Notes: generated by a model from the sequence alone, not told the origin. Positions 1 to 5,187 are shown, counted from the stretch's first letter. The stretch is DNA of 7,849 bases from Candidatus Parcubacteria bacterium (GCA_017992335.1 JAGOOU010000023.1:1-7849), one strand, 5' to 3'. Translations and numbers: made by a program.

Positions 1-77
1 AAAAGTTGCCAGGGATTATATTCCTGAGGTGATTTGTCAAAAATGTTATTTCTATAAAGAAAATACATTGTTTTCAT
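1..77 (-). CDS. 5' end of an unidentified gene leaving the window
   Basis: An open frame starts at the ATG at 77-75 and stays open for 25 codons to the window edge, reading MKTMYFLYRNNIFDKSPQEY and then NPWQL. A strong Shine-Dalgarno sequence, GGGAGGA (89-83), lies 5 nt before the ATG, which decides the start. It runs the same way as its neighbours and a possible promoter lies at 140-167. Too little protein is visible to name a family. The competing reading is a plus-strand frame open over 2-178, which looks like pyrimidine-rich antisense sequence. Confidence is limited because the gene is cut off. Confidence 0.35.
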   Translation of the reverse strand, partial: MKTMYFLYRNNIFDKSPQEYNPWQL

Positions 78-99
78 CTAATTCCTCCCAGATTAGATG
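75..99 (-). promoter_or_regulatory. Hairpin holding the start codon, with the Shine-Dalgarno in its loop
   Basis: CATCTAAT (75-82) and ATTAGATG (92-99) form a perfect 8-bp stem around a 9-nt loop. On the minus-strand RNA the loop shows CUGGGAGGA, a full ribosome binding site, and the last three bases of the 3' arm are the AUG. Read this way it would limit initiation while leaving the SD exposed. On the plus strand the same stem is followed by TCTTATTTT, so a weak plus-strand terminator is the alternative. Confidence 0.45.
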
Positions 100-139
100 T
101 CTTATTTTGATTCTACACCTCATCCTCTTCTCTAATTTC

Positions 140-167
140 ATATTATGCTCTTTTATTAATTTGTCAA
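140..167 (-). promoter_or_regulatory. Possible promoter for the gene leaving the left edge
   Basis: The minus strand has TTGACA (167-162), a 16-nt spacer and TAATAT (145-140). This would start RNA near 133, giving a leader of about 56 nt that contains the start-site hairpin. It lies just past the terminator at 186-222, so a new transcript is expected here. The -10 box is only a 4/6 match. Confidence 0.35.
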
Positions 168-185
168 GAAGTATAGAATAGGGAT

Positions 186-222
186 AATAAAAAAAGAGTC
201 CTTAACGATATCTGTTAAGGAC
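186..222 (-). terminator. Intrinsic terminator of the candidate small RNA
   Basis: GTCCTTAAC (222-214 on the minus strand) pairs perfectly over 9 bp with GTTAAGGAC (206-198) across a 7-nt loop. The 3' arm is followed by TCTTTTTTTATT. This is a textbook Rho-independent terminator for leftward transcription. Confidence 0.82.
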
Positions 223-374
223 ATATAGTATCTAGATATTCTGAGAGGACGTATCAGCATGAGTAGTTAGGAGGTGTGTGGTCATCTAGATAATGATATA
301 TCTGATGGCCTATTTTCATAATACAGTTTAGTGTGTTATTAAAATAAGCCATCAGTAGGGTTTTAAATGAGCGT
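186..374 (-). ncRNA. Candidate small RNA (~190 nt) with a CCUCCU-bearing loop
   Basis: A near-consensus promoter (381-408) and an intrinsic terminator (186-222) bracket about 190 nt with no convincing ORF. Three hairpins follow one another on the minus strand. The first is a 23-bp stem with three non-Watson-Crick positions (333-355 with 302-324, loop 325-332). The second is a 9-bp stem TATCTAGAT/ATCTAGATA (284-292 with 229-237) closing a 46-nt C-rich loop. The third is the terminator. The large loop carries CACCUCCUAAC (CCUCCU at 274-269) and GUCCUCUCAG (250-241), resembling the anti-Shine-Dalgarno end of 16S rRNA. This suggests pairing with mRNA ribosome binding sites, as for C-rich-loop sRNAs of Firmicutes. 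It does not look like 6S, SRP, RNase P or tmRNA. A 32-codon frame (352-254) inside lacks an SD. Function is inferred only. Confidence 0.6.
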
Positions 375-380
375 ATGTAT

Positions 381-408
381 ATTATACCATAGTATATAAT
401 ATTGTCAA
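381..408 (-). promoter_or_regulatory. Strong promoter of the candidate small RNA
   Basis: The minus strand has TTGACA (408-403), a 16-nt spacer and TATAAT (386-381). Both boxes match the sigma-70-type consensus exactly. Transcription should start near 374. No start codon with a ribosome binding site follows, which supports a non-coding product. Confidence 0.75.
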
Positions 409-452
409 GGGCAAGTGGTGATTTGCACAGACATGTTGTAATTTCAAGGTTT

Positions 453-480
453 TATATAAAAAGGAAACTAATGTTTCCTT
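453..480 (-). terminator. Terminator overlapping the stop codon of the 62-aa gene
   Basis: AAGGAAAC (480-473, minus strand) pairs with GTTTCCTT (468-461), followed by TTTATATAAA. The hairpin begins inside the last codons, and the TAG stop (470-468) spans the loop and the 3' arm, so the stop is still transcribed. Confidence 0.6.
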
Positions 481-656
481 ATTATAAGAAAAGCTACTGC
501 CCCTAGCCCTATTAGAGCTATAAGAGCTCCAGATCCTGGAGCATCTCCACTTATTTTATAATTTGCAAACAAGATTGCAGCAAGTAGCAAAAGAACAATA
601 ATGACTATAGCTACAATAATTATAACCTCCGGAGAGATGTCTCTTATATCTGCCAT
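468..656 (-). CDS. Small two-helix membrane protein (62 aa)
   Basis: Not assigned to a family. The protein has two hydrophobic stretches: a long one at about residues 11-31 (IIIVAIVIIVLLLLAAILF core) and a second at about 44-59. They are separated by a short polar turn containing DAPGSG, and the tail is basic (RKH). This is the layout of a small helical-hairpin membrane protein with both ends probably on the cytoplasmic side. Start: the ATG at 656; the only ribosome-binding-like sequence is a weak TTAGGT 7 nt upstream. It has its own promoter-like TTGACA (701-696) and a terminator overlapping its stop, so it is probably monocistronic. It could be a stress, holin-like or toxin-like peptide, but nothing in the sequence decides this. 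Confidence 0.7.
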   Translation of the reverse strand: MADIRDISPEVIIIVAIVIIVLLLLAAILFANYKISGDAPGSGALIALIGLGAVAFLIIRKH

Positions 657-672
657 TTTTAAGACCTAATTA

Positions 673-701
673 ATGCTTGCTCTTTTTAGATATTTTGTCA
701 A
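673..701 (-). promoter_or_regulatory. Weak promoter for the 62-aa membrane protein
   Basis: A perfect TTGACA (701-696) is followed after 17 nt by AAGCAT (678-673), which keeps only the A2, A5 and T6 positions of a -10 box. The predicted start near 666 leaves a leader of about 10 nt before the ATG at 656. Confidence 0.4.
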
Positions 702-703
702 TG

Positions 704-761
704 AAAATAAAAAAGAGATTGGTTTTTAAGATTAGATTATTTCATCTATTAAACCAAACTC
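704..761 (-). terminator. Probable terminator of the ClpP-like gene
   Basis: GAGTTTGGTTT (761-751, minus strand) pairs with AAACCAATCTC (725-715) over 11 positions with one mismatch, followed by TTTTTTATTTT. The upstream arm is in the last codons of the gene and the 25-nt loop contains the stop codon. The large loop makes it less certain than the other terminators here. Confidence 0.5.
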
Positions 762-1277
762 CTTAGCTTGTTCAGGTGTCATTTCTATTTCTTTTTCGCA
801 CGCCTTTCTGATTTCATCAATGCTTTTTGATGTTTTCAGACCAAGTATTGTGTAAATTCTTTTCTGATCTTCTTCTAGGCCATCTTTGAGCTGTTTTGTT
901 CTTTTAGGAACCCTTAGTGTATCTAAGCTCACAGATCTCTGGCTGATGTGGTGAATCAGAATTCCAGCATGCTGATATGATTTTCTGGTTTCACAAGCTT
1001 GTAATATTACTACTGCCATTGACCTTGCAAAACCAACAACAATTCCGGTTTTTTTACCTTGATAGAATCTGAGGGCATCATAGATGCTTAGTCCTGGGGA
1101 TACTGATCCTCCCCCACTACTTACAATCAATGTTATGTCAGGAGACCCTTTTCCTATTAAGCGGAGAATTGCTTCTCTGACATAAAAGAAGGAATCTGAT
1201 CCTATTTCATCAGTTATCTCAATGATGTTCTGTTCAAGAAGCTTTTCTTGGGTTGCGCTTAGTTTGAACTCTGTCAT
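732..1277 (-). CDS. ClpP-like serine protease, altered catalytic triad (181 aa)
   Basis: This is a ClpP-fold protein. In ClpP these are barrel-forming cytoplasmic proteases that degrade substrates fed by Clp ATPases. Numbered from the ATG at 1277: the oxyanion/turn segment SSGGGSVSPGLSIYD lies at 53-67 (usual form SPGGSVTAG), the nucleophile segment GFARSM has Ser86, and the second element LIHHIS has His109. Past the handle helix, CEKE aligns with the TERD that carries the catalytic Asp of ClpP, so the acid is Glu163. The end, AKEFGLIDEII, matches the ClpP AxEYGLVDxI and stops there. Length is close to mature ClpP (~193 aa). An upstream in-frame GTG (1286) is possible, but AAGTGAT just before the ATG favours the ATG. 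No Clp ATPase gene is nearby. It may be an active protease with Glu or a regulatory paralogue. Confidence 0.85.
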   Translation of the reverse strand: MTEFKLSATQEKLLEQNIIEITDEIGSDSFFYVREAILRLIGKGSPDITLIVSSGGGSVSPGLSIYDALRFYQGKKTGIVVGFARSMAVVILQACETRKSYQHAGILIHHISQRSVSLDTLRVPKRTKQLKDGLEEDQKRIYTILGLKTSKSIDEIRKACEKEIEMTPEQAKEFGLIDEII

Positions 1278-1316
1278 GACAATCACTTTAAAAGAGCTAA
1301 TTTTGTTAGCTTTTAG

Positions 1317-1345
1317 ATAATAAAATATAAATTAATAAATGTCAA
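1317..1345 (-). promoter_or_regulatory. Promoter of the ClpP-like gene, with a leader hairpin
   Basis: TTGACA (1345-1340), a 17-nt spacer and TATTAT (1322-1317) give a start near 1310. The leader opens with a perfect 6-bp stem AGCTAA/TTAGCT (1311-1306 with 1300-1295), followed by CTTTTAAA, so a small stem-loop sits between promoter and ribosome binding region. Confidence 0.72.
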
Positions 1346-1356
1346 GGTTTTGTTAG

Positions 1357-1413
1357 TTGTTACACTTTTTGCCTTAATTGTTGTATTTTGTAACAATCTT
1401 TTGCAACAATTAA
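1357..1413. repeat. Cluster of TTGTT(A/G) half-sites upstream of the ClpP-like promoter
   Basis: Four copies of a TTGTTRYA-like octamer lie here: forward at 1357-1364 and 1378-1385, reverse at 1389-1396 and 1402-1409. The forward pair is 21 bp apart. ATTGTT and AACAAT (1377-1382, 1392-1397) form a dyad around 1387. A 10-bp perfect inverted repeat TTAATTGTTG/CAACAATTAA (1374-1383, 1404-1413) overlaps it. No T-run follows on either strand, so an operator is a better reading than a terminator. Confidence 0.4.
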
Positions 1414-1421
1414 AACTAATA

Positions 1422-2282
1422 TTATATTTCTTTCTCAAAAAGAGCTTTTAAAGCAGGTTCTTGAGAAACCGCATGCCCAGATCCATAAACAACAAAAAGT
1501 TTATTGTATTTTTCTTTGCCTTTGGCTATCTCTTCAAAAATATGTTTATCTCTGAAATTGCTAGAGCTTCTTGAGACTTCGTTAATCACTGTTTGAGGTT
1601 TTCCTTCCCAAGGAATAGGATCTGTTTCATTAGAATACTTATTATCCTTAATGTCTAGTTGATCAATAATTTCTTTTTCCATAATTTCTAATTCTTTTTC
1701 ATCCCAATTGCTTTGTTTGCGAAAGCGTTCGAATCTTTGTTTTAAAATATTCTTACATTCTTCAACGTTAGTATTTTCATTATTATGCTGATACTGGTTA
1801 ATTATTCTATACATGTAATAATTAAAAATATCTTTTTTAGAAAAACCCTGATTTGTTTGATATTCTAGTTCTTTTGAGAAATCTGGTTCTGGGGATTCAA
1901 CATTAATATTGTTTTCAATCGCAAGTTTCAAGGAAAAAATGCTTTCTCCTTGCTTTTTAGCTTCGTCTAAAGTTAAACTTCCTATCTCCTCCTTTATTCT
2001 ATCAATAGAAGGTATTCCTTCCACGTATACTATATCTGGTTTTGTTTCTTCTATTTTTTCTTTTATTGAATCAAAAATAGGGCTTTCAGGATCATTAATA
2101 TGAGGAGAACCGAAGAATATTAGTTCTTTTTCTTTATTTGAAAGATTGAATGTATAAGGATCTCCTTTTTCTGCATTCATAGCATAAGGAGTCTTCATAT
2201 ATCCTTCGCTTGTAAGAATTAGACCTTTAAGCTCTTCAATTTTTGAATCATTATTTTCAAATGTGGGTTTTTCGAAGCTCAT
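1422..2282 (-). CDS. TraB/TIKI/ChaN-superfamily-like protein, third gene of the abiE operon (286 aa)
   Basis: The layout matches the TraB/PrgY-GumN-TIKI-EreA/ChaN superfamily (proposed metal-dependent hydrolases, mostly of unknown substrate). GSPH (58-61) follows a beta strand (ELIFF), VEG (87-89) follows IVY, a NFRD segment lies at 242-245, and GSGH (267-270) follows FVVY near the end. His61, Glu88, Arg244 and His270 are the expected key positions. The middle (about 100-225) is charged and helical. There is no signal peptide or membrane segment, so it is probably cytoplasmic, unlike many GumN/TIKI members. Its ATG overlaps the TGA of the AbiEii-like gene by 4 nt (ATGA), so the two are translationally coupled and share the abiE promoter. 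No terminator follows. The family call is by motif pattern; a role with the toxin-antitoxin pair is inferred from coupling alone. Confidence 0.7.
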   Translation of the reverse strand: MSFEKPTFENNDSKIEELKGLILTSEGYMKTPYAMNAEKGDPYTFNLSNKEKELIFFGSPHINDPESPIFDSIKEKIEETKPDIVYVEGIPSIDRIKEEIGSLTLDEAKKQGESIFSLKLAIENNINVESPEPDFSKELEYQTNQGFSKKDIFNYYMYRIINQYQHNNENTNVEECKNILKQRFERFRKQSNWDEKELEIMEKEIIDQLDIKDNKYSNETDPIPWEGKPQTVINEVSRSSSNFRDKHIFEEIAKGKEKYNKLFVVYGSGHAVSQEPALKALFEKEI

Positions 2283-3058
2283 ATATTGTTATTTATGGGC
2301 TTAAATTTAAGTTTAGATATTTCTTTTTCTATTTCTTCGTCTTTTACATTCTCAGTATAATAAATATTCTGTAAATCTTCTTGTTTGTCTTTTTTTGCTA
2401 TTTGCCAATTATTTAAAATATTTTCCATGCTAATGGTTTTTCTAACCTCTTTTTGTTTAACTATTTGAATTGTTTCGTTAGCGTCTATCTTTAGTTTTTT
2501 AATCATCATAACAAAATCATAATAATCTCGATATCTTGCCCGATCGCTCATTGCTCGTATTTTTTCTGCCATAATTTCTCTTATATCCATTGTTCTGATT
2601 TTGGTCTTAACACCATAAGTATTATTATAATCTATTTCAACTGGTGGTAAAATTACGTTTTGCAAATAATCAATTTCAATCTTTAGTGAATTGGGTTGTT
2701 TGAGGGGACCTAAATATTGTAATTTTTCAATCTTTATCGTTGCTACTGATGTATATTCTTTTTTGATCTCTAAGAAATCATAACTTTTAAAAATATTTCT
2801 TACATCATTTAGCTCAATTTTGCCCGTACTGCTTGAGAAATCTAAATCTTCGGAGAATCTTAATTGCGGAAGATATGCGTGATGAAGAGCTGTTCCTCCC
2901 TTAAAGACAAGTTTATCTTTTAAGTTTGAATCAAAAATTATTTTTGAAATAATTGCTAAAAAATAATCTTTTTCAGCAATAGCTAAAGGATATTTTAAGT
3001 TTTGACGATTAAGTATGGCTAACTGATCTTTTGTAATTATTTGTATATTATTTTGCAT
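2279..3058 (-). CDS. abiEii: AbiEii-like nucleotidyltransferase toxin of a type IV toxin-antitoxin system (259 aa)
   Basis: All four AbiEii (DNA polymerase beta-type nucleotidyltransferase) motifs are visible. Motif I is FKGGTALHHAY (52-62). Motif II is RFSEDLDF (67-74), with Asp71 and Asp73 as the probable metal ligands. Motif III is KIEIDY (126-131). Motif IV is AEKIRAMSDRARYRDYYDF (164-182), ending in the RDxxD signature. Known AbiEii-family toxins (MenT/JHP933 relatives) transfer nucleotides, in some cases to tRNA 3' ends, and cause growth arrest or abortive infection. Length is normal to slightly short. It begins 3 nt after the stop of the AbiEi-like gene and overlaps the next gene by ATGA, so it lies in the middle of a compact operon. 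No separate SD is seen; reinitiation from the antitoxin frame is likely. High confidence in family; the target is unknown. Confidence 0.92.
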   Translation of the reverse strand: MQNNIQIITKDQLAILNRQNLKYPLAIAEKDYFLAIISKIIFDSNLKDKLVFKGGTALHHAYLPQLRFSEDLDFSSSTGKIELNDVRNIFKSYDFLEIKKEYTSVATIKIEKLQYLGPLKQPNSLKIEIDYLQNVILPPVEIDYNNTYGVKTKIRTMDIREIMAEKIRAMSDRARYRDYYDFVMMIKKLKIDANETIQIVKQKEVRKTISMENILNNWQIAKKDKQEDLQNIYYTENVKDEEIEKEISKLKFKPINNNI

Positions 3059-3061
3059 AAA

Positions 3062-3850
3062 TTAAAAATAGGAATTGTTTTGTAAGTTTTTATCTATATA
3101 GATTCTCCATTTTGCATTAAAGACATCGCTAGTAGAAGTCATGAAACTATGATTTTTATTATTTTTAACGATTTTATATAAATTATCAGAATTAATATTC
3201 ATTAAATCTAATATAAATCCTAATGTTCTCATTGCTGTCATTGAATAATCTTTACTTATTTCTATAAGTTGATTAATATCAAATTCATTTTTATGGTTTT
3301 TGAGCTTTTCAATAATTAAATCAATATTACTGATAGTCCTTCGGTAAGTTAAAAAGTCTAGAATGATTTTTTCCTTAGTCGCTATCTTAACTAATCGTCC
3401 ATCCATATTGAATTCTTTGTAATCTTTAAATAAATATTTTTTTGTTTTGATATATTTAAAAACCCAGTTATTAAATTCTACAGAGTATGTTTTTTTATTG
3501 CCAATTGAAGTAATTATCCTTAAGTACTGATCAAATAATCCATAGTGCTGTAAAGCAGCTTCGAATGATATATATGAATTGTTATCAATAATTTGAGATA
3601 TGGTTAATTGGCTGAGTTCAGTAGTGCCACGACTAGAAATATTTGATATTACAAAAACACCACGCTTGACTCTAATTAACCAACCCTTTTTTACTAGCAT
3701 TGAAACAGTGTTTTTAATTTCTTGATTGCTTTTGTTGTCTATTATTTTATAAATCATATCTAAGTCAACCATATTTCCATATTTAGTAATAAGTTTTTCG
3801 ATTATTTCTAATTCCTTGCTAGATAAAGTTGTAGTGTATTTTTTGTCCAT
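3062..3850 (-). CDS. abiEi: AbiEi-like antitoxin and autorepressor (262 aa)
   Basis: This gene lies directly before the AbiEii-like toxin and has the AbiEi layout. Residues about 10-68 form a winged helix-turn-helix, with the wing VKKGWLIRVKRGVFVI at 53-68. The C-terminal antitoxin domain has YISFEAALQHYGL (93-105) and ATKEKIILDFL (157-167), then AMRTLGFILDLM (206-217) and KWRIYID near the end. In the characterised streptococcal system AbiEi neutralises the toxin and represses its own operon by binding inverted repeats. Two inverted repeats lie at this promoter, one of them 23 bp long. The gene is very AT-rich, with much Ile, Asn and Lys, which may hint at transfer, though all genes here are AT-rich. 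Start: ATG at 3850, with no clear SD. Confidence 0.88.
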   Translation of the reverse strand: MDKKYTTTLSSKELEIIEKLITKYGNMVDLDMIYKIIDNKSNQEIKNTVSMLVKKGWLIRVKRGVFVISNISSRGTTELSQLTISQIIDNNSYISFEAALQHYGLFDQYLRIITSIGNKKTYSVEFNNWVFKYIKTKKYLFKDYKEFNMDGRLVKIATKEKIILDFLTYRRTISNIDLIIEKLKNHKNEFDINQLIEISKDYSMTAMRTLGFILDLMNINSDNLYKIVKNNKNHSFMTSTSDVFNAKWRIYIDKNLQNNSYF

Positions 3851-3851
3851 G

Positions 3852-3905
3852 AAGTAATATTAATTATGTTACTTTCTATGCTAATTATACACTAAAATAT
3901 AGAAA
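3852..3905. promoter_or_regulatory. Two inverted repeats at the abiE promoter, probable AbiEi operators
   Basis: IR-1 is TTTCTAT/ATAGAAA (3873-3879, 3899-3905), 7 bp perfect, bracketing the -10 box. IR-2 is AAGTAA/TTACTT (3852-3857, 3869-3874) with further matches inside, 23 bp in all, lying between the transcription start and the ATG. The two abut at 3873-3874. A pair of operators fits negative autoregulation by AbiEi, as known for the family. Binding itself is inferred. Confidence 0.55.
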
Positions 3906-3913
3906 AATGTCAA
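3884..3913 (-). promoter_or_regulatory. Promoter of the abiE operon
   Basis: TTGACA (3913-3908), an 18-nt spacer and TATAAT (3889-3884) are both exact boxes. RNA should start near 3877, leaving a leader of about 27 nt that contains an inverted repeat but no evident SD. Confidence 0.78.
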
Positions 3914-3942
3914 TAGTACAATAAAAACAATAAAAAAGGGGC

Positions 3943-4284
3943 TTAATCTGCTTTTTCTATAACAGTAAAAGAAAGCAGCGCCCCCCAAAAGATAATTGCA
4001 AATAAGGCAATTTTAATGAAAATGGGTCCCCATGAACCAGAAAGATCTATGGCAATTAAACCAATCACCATAAGTGGTGTTCCTAAAAGATGAAGATTCC
4101 CCAAATCATTATTGCTAGCTATTTTAATCCAAAAAGCATCTACTAGAGAAACAATTAGCAGTACTATTAATCCAAAAATTAAATCAGGATATGTGGATAT
4201 AAATAAATAAATACCCACGATCAACGTTACGATTCCAATGACCGACATCATTCCTTGAATATTCAGATACTCTGTTTGACTCAT
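3943..4284 (-). CDS. Small membrane protein with four hydrophobic segments (113 aa)
   Basis: Four hydrophobic segments lie at about residues 11-30, 34-56, 64-82 and 87-108, with polar turns (STYPD, ASNNDLGN, SGSWGP) between them, so it is almost certainly an integral membrane protein. The second half (LLGTPLMVIGLIAID, then FIKIALFAIIFWGALLSF) faintly resembles the MnhG/PhaG small subunit of Mrp cation/proton antiporters. No other Mrp subunit is nearby and the RLPD-type signature is missing, so I do not assign it. The start is clear: ATG at 4284 with SD GGGTGAT (4295-4289) 4 nt upstream, and a promoter at 4320-4347. Downstream, only a weak AAAAAG/CTTTTT stem precedes a long T-run near 3930, ahead of the abiE promoter. 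Confidence 0.72.
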   Translation of the reverse strand: MSQTEYLNIQGMMSVIGIVTLIVGIYLFISTYPDLIFGLIVLLIVSLVDAFWIKIASNNDLGNLHLLGTPLMVIGLIAIDLSGSWGPIFIKIALFAIIFWGALLSFTVIEKAD

Positions 4285-4319
4285 TTAAATCACCCGTGAA
4301 ATTGTAAAGATGCTTTTTA

Positions 4320-4347
4320 AAGATAACACTATTTTTTTGAATGTCAA
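4320..4347 (-). promoter_or_regulatory. Promoter of the 113-aa membrane protein, -35 inside a palindrome
   Basis: TTGACA (4347-4342), a 16-nt spacer and TATCTT (4325-4320) predict a start near 4313. The -35 box is one arm of a perfect inverted repeat TGTCAA-TTTT-TTGACA (4342-4357), which could be a repressor site or chance. Confidence 0.55.
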
Positions 4348-4371
4348 TTTTTTGACAAAAGATGATTGATA

Positions 4372-4415
4372 TATAAAAAAACAAGTCTGCTTTAATAAAT
4401 AAGATACTTGTTTTT
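4372..4415 (-). terminator. Terminator after tRNA-Gln
   Basis: AAAAACAAGT (4415-4406, minus strand) pairs perfectly over 10 bp with ACTTGTTTTT (4386-4377), followed by TTATATA. The loop is 19 nt. It lies about 18 nt past the tRNA and ends its transcript. Confidence 0.72.
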
Positions 4416-4433
4416 AAATTATAATTAAATTTG

Positions 4434-4505
4434 CTGCGGGACTAGGATTCGAACCTAGAATCTTCTGGGTCAAAGCCAGATGTCCTACCGTTAGACGATC
4501 CCGCA
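4434..4505 (-). tRNA. trnQ: tRNA-Gln (anticodon UUG)
   Basis: This is a complete 72-nt cloverleaf including the discriminator. The acceptor stem is TGCGGGA/TCCCGCA (4505-4499 with 4441-4435). The D arm is a short GTC/GAC stem. The anticodon stem TCTGG/CCAGA closes the loop CTTTGAC, giving anticodon TTG. The T arm is CTAGG/CCTAG with loop TTCGAAT. The discriminator is G, and the first pair is U1-A72, both usual for tRNA-Gln. CCA is not encoded (CAA follows), so it must be added enzymatically. The 5' end is only 4 nt from the stop codon of the upstream gene, and no separate promoter is seen between them, so it is probably cut from a shared transcript. Confidence 0.96.
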
Positions 4506-4509
4506 ATAT

Positions 4510-5187
4510 TTATTTTAATATTTGTTCACAGATTCCATTTATCCATCCATTAATTTTCCTATTAAGATTGGAGCTTTTTCTAACTTTAATTCTTATTAAT
4601 CCATTATATTCATCGCCAGTATTTTTTCTTATAGTCTTAATTTTATTTCTTTTCAAGTATACCTTGATTTTATCGATTGAAATTGAAAGATTTTTTGACC
4701 AATATTTTTGCGCTTTTTTAATATTTGCTGTTTCATGAATATAGAGTTCATAAATCAAACGGTTGCCCTCTACTTTTAAAATTATTTTTAGCCATTTCAA
4801 AAAGATTAAAATCATTCTGCAATCAGAGTTGTTGAAATTTATTCCAACACTTGTATAGTGTTCTTTTTCTTTTGCTCCTTCTGCCCAATGAAGAGCTGTT
4901 CCAATAAGCAGTAAATCTTTGTTGCTGATATTCTCTATTTCTCTTTTTGCTTTTTCTTGAATCTCTTTTGTTTCTTTTATTCTTTTTATCTTTCTAGCGT
5001 CGGCCCCCTTCAAAGCTCCTTTTATTCTTTTTTTTGTAATTTTTTGTATTTGTCTTTTAGCTAATCCAACATTTCTTAGCCATAAAGACAGTGTAGATTT
5101 TGCTACAGGGACCTCTTCTAATATTTCAGAATAAGAATACCCTTTTTTTCTAAGATTTATAGCTTTTTCTTTATATTCGGAAACCAT
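4510..5187 (-). CDS. HTH protein with a LAGLIDADG-like domain (225 aa)
   Basis: Residues 6-40 form a resolvase/Mor-type helix-turn-helix (KAINLRKKGYSYSEILEEV, then STLSLWLR). A basic, probably coiled-coil linker follows at about 45-88. Residues 91-104 read DLLLIGTALHWAEG, the pattern of a single LAGLIDADG motif (hydrophobic-GxxxxxxEG), followed by NNSDCRMILIFLKWL (119-133) and a beta-rich end with IRIKVRKSSNL and KINGWI. One motif per chain implies a dimer, as in homing endonucleases or WhiA-type regulators derived from them. Whether Glu103 supports DNA cleavage cannot be told. It has its own promoter (5215-5243), no clear SD at the ATG (5187), and ends 4 nt before tRNA-Gln. It could be a DNA-binding regulator or a selfish element lodged at a tRNA. 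Domain reading is fairly sure; function is not. Confidence 0.75.
   Translation of the reverse strand: MVSEYKEKAINLRKKGYSYSEILEEVPVAKSTLSLWLRNVGLAKRQIQKITKKRIKGALKGADARKIKRIKETKEIQEKAKREIENISNKDLLLIGTALHWAEGAKEKEHYTSVGINFNNSDCRMILIFLKWLKIILKVEGNRLIYELYIHETANIKKAQKYWSKNLSISIDKIKVYLKRNKIKTIRKNTGDEYNGLIRIKVRKSSNLNRKINGWINGICEQILK

Noticed and set aside
2..181. Plus-strand frame open from the window start to the TAG at 179-181 (59 codons, with a CQKC motif).
   Set aside because: The second half is hydrophobic, low-complexity translation of a pyrimidine-rich strand. The opposite strand offers an ATG with a perfect SD and fitting signals. It could still be the tail of a gene from the left.
254..352. 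A 32-codon frame (MAYFNNTLNC start) inside the candidate small RNA.
   Set aside because: No ribosome binding site, and the start codon lies in the long stem. A dual-function RNA is possible but unsupported.
229..374. Known structured RNAs (6S, SRP, tmRNA, RNase P, hammerhead) for the small RNA; CTGATGG resembles part of a hammerhead core.
   Set aside because: Three separate hairpins rather than the single long 6S hairpin, no GAAA partner for a hammerhead core, and no SRP apical motif or tRNA-like ends.
1909..2103. Plus-strand ORF of 64 codons.
   Set aside because: Lies antisense inside the TraB-like gene, with no ribosome binding site; a shadow frame. The same applies to plus-strand frames at 5498-5869 and 5984-6211 inside dnaX.
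3943..4284. Naming the 113-aa protein as an MnhG-type antiporter subunit.
   Set aside because: The resemblance is faint, the signature is missing and no partner subunits are present.
4352..4377. Plus-strand TTGACA followed by TATAAA as a divergent promoter.
   Set aside because: The spacer is only 14 nt and no plus-strand gene follows; it is more likely the second arm of the palindrome.
4184..4384. Minus-strand ORF of 66 codons overlapping the 113-aa membrane protein gene.
   Set aside because: It runs through that gene's promoter and its protein looks random. The 113-aa frame has the SD and hydrophobic pattern.
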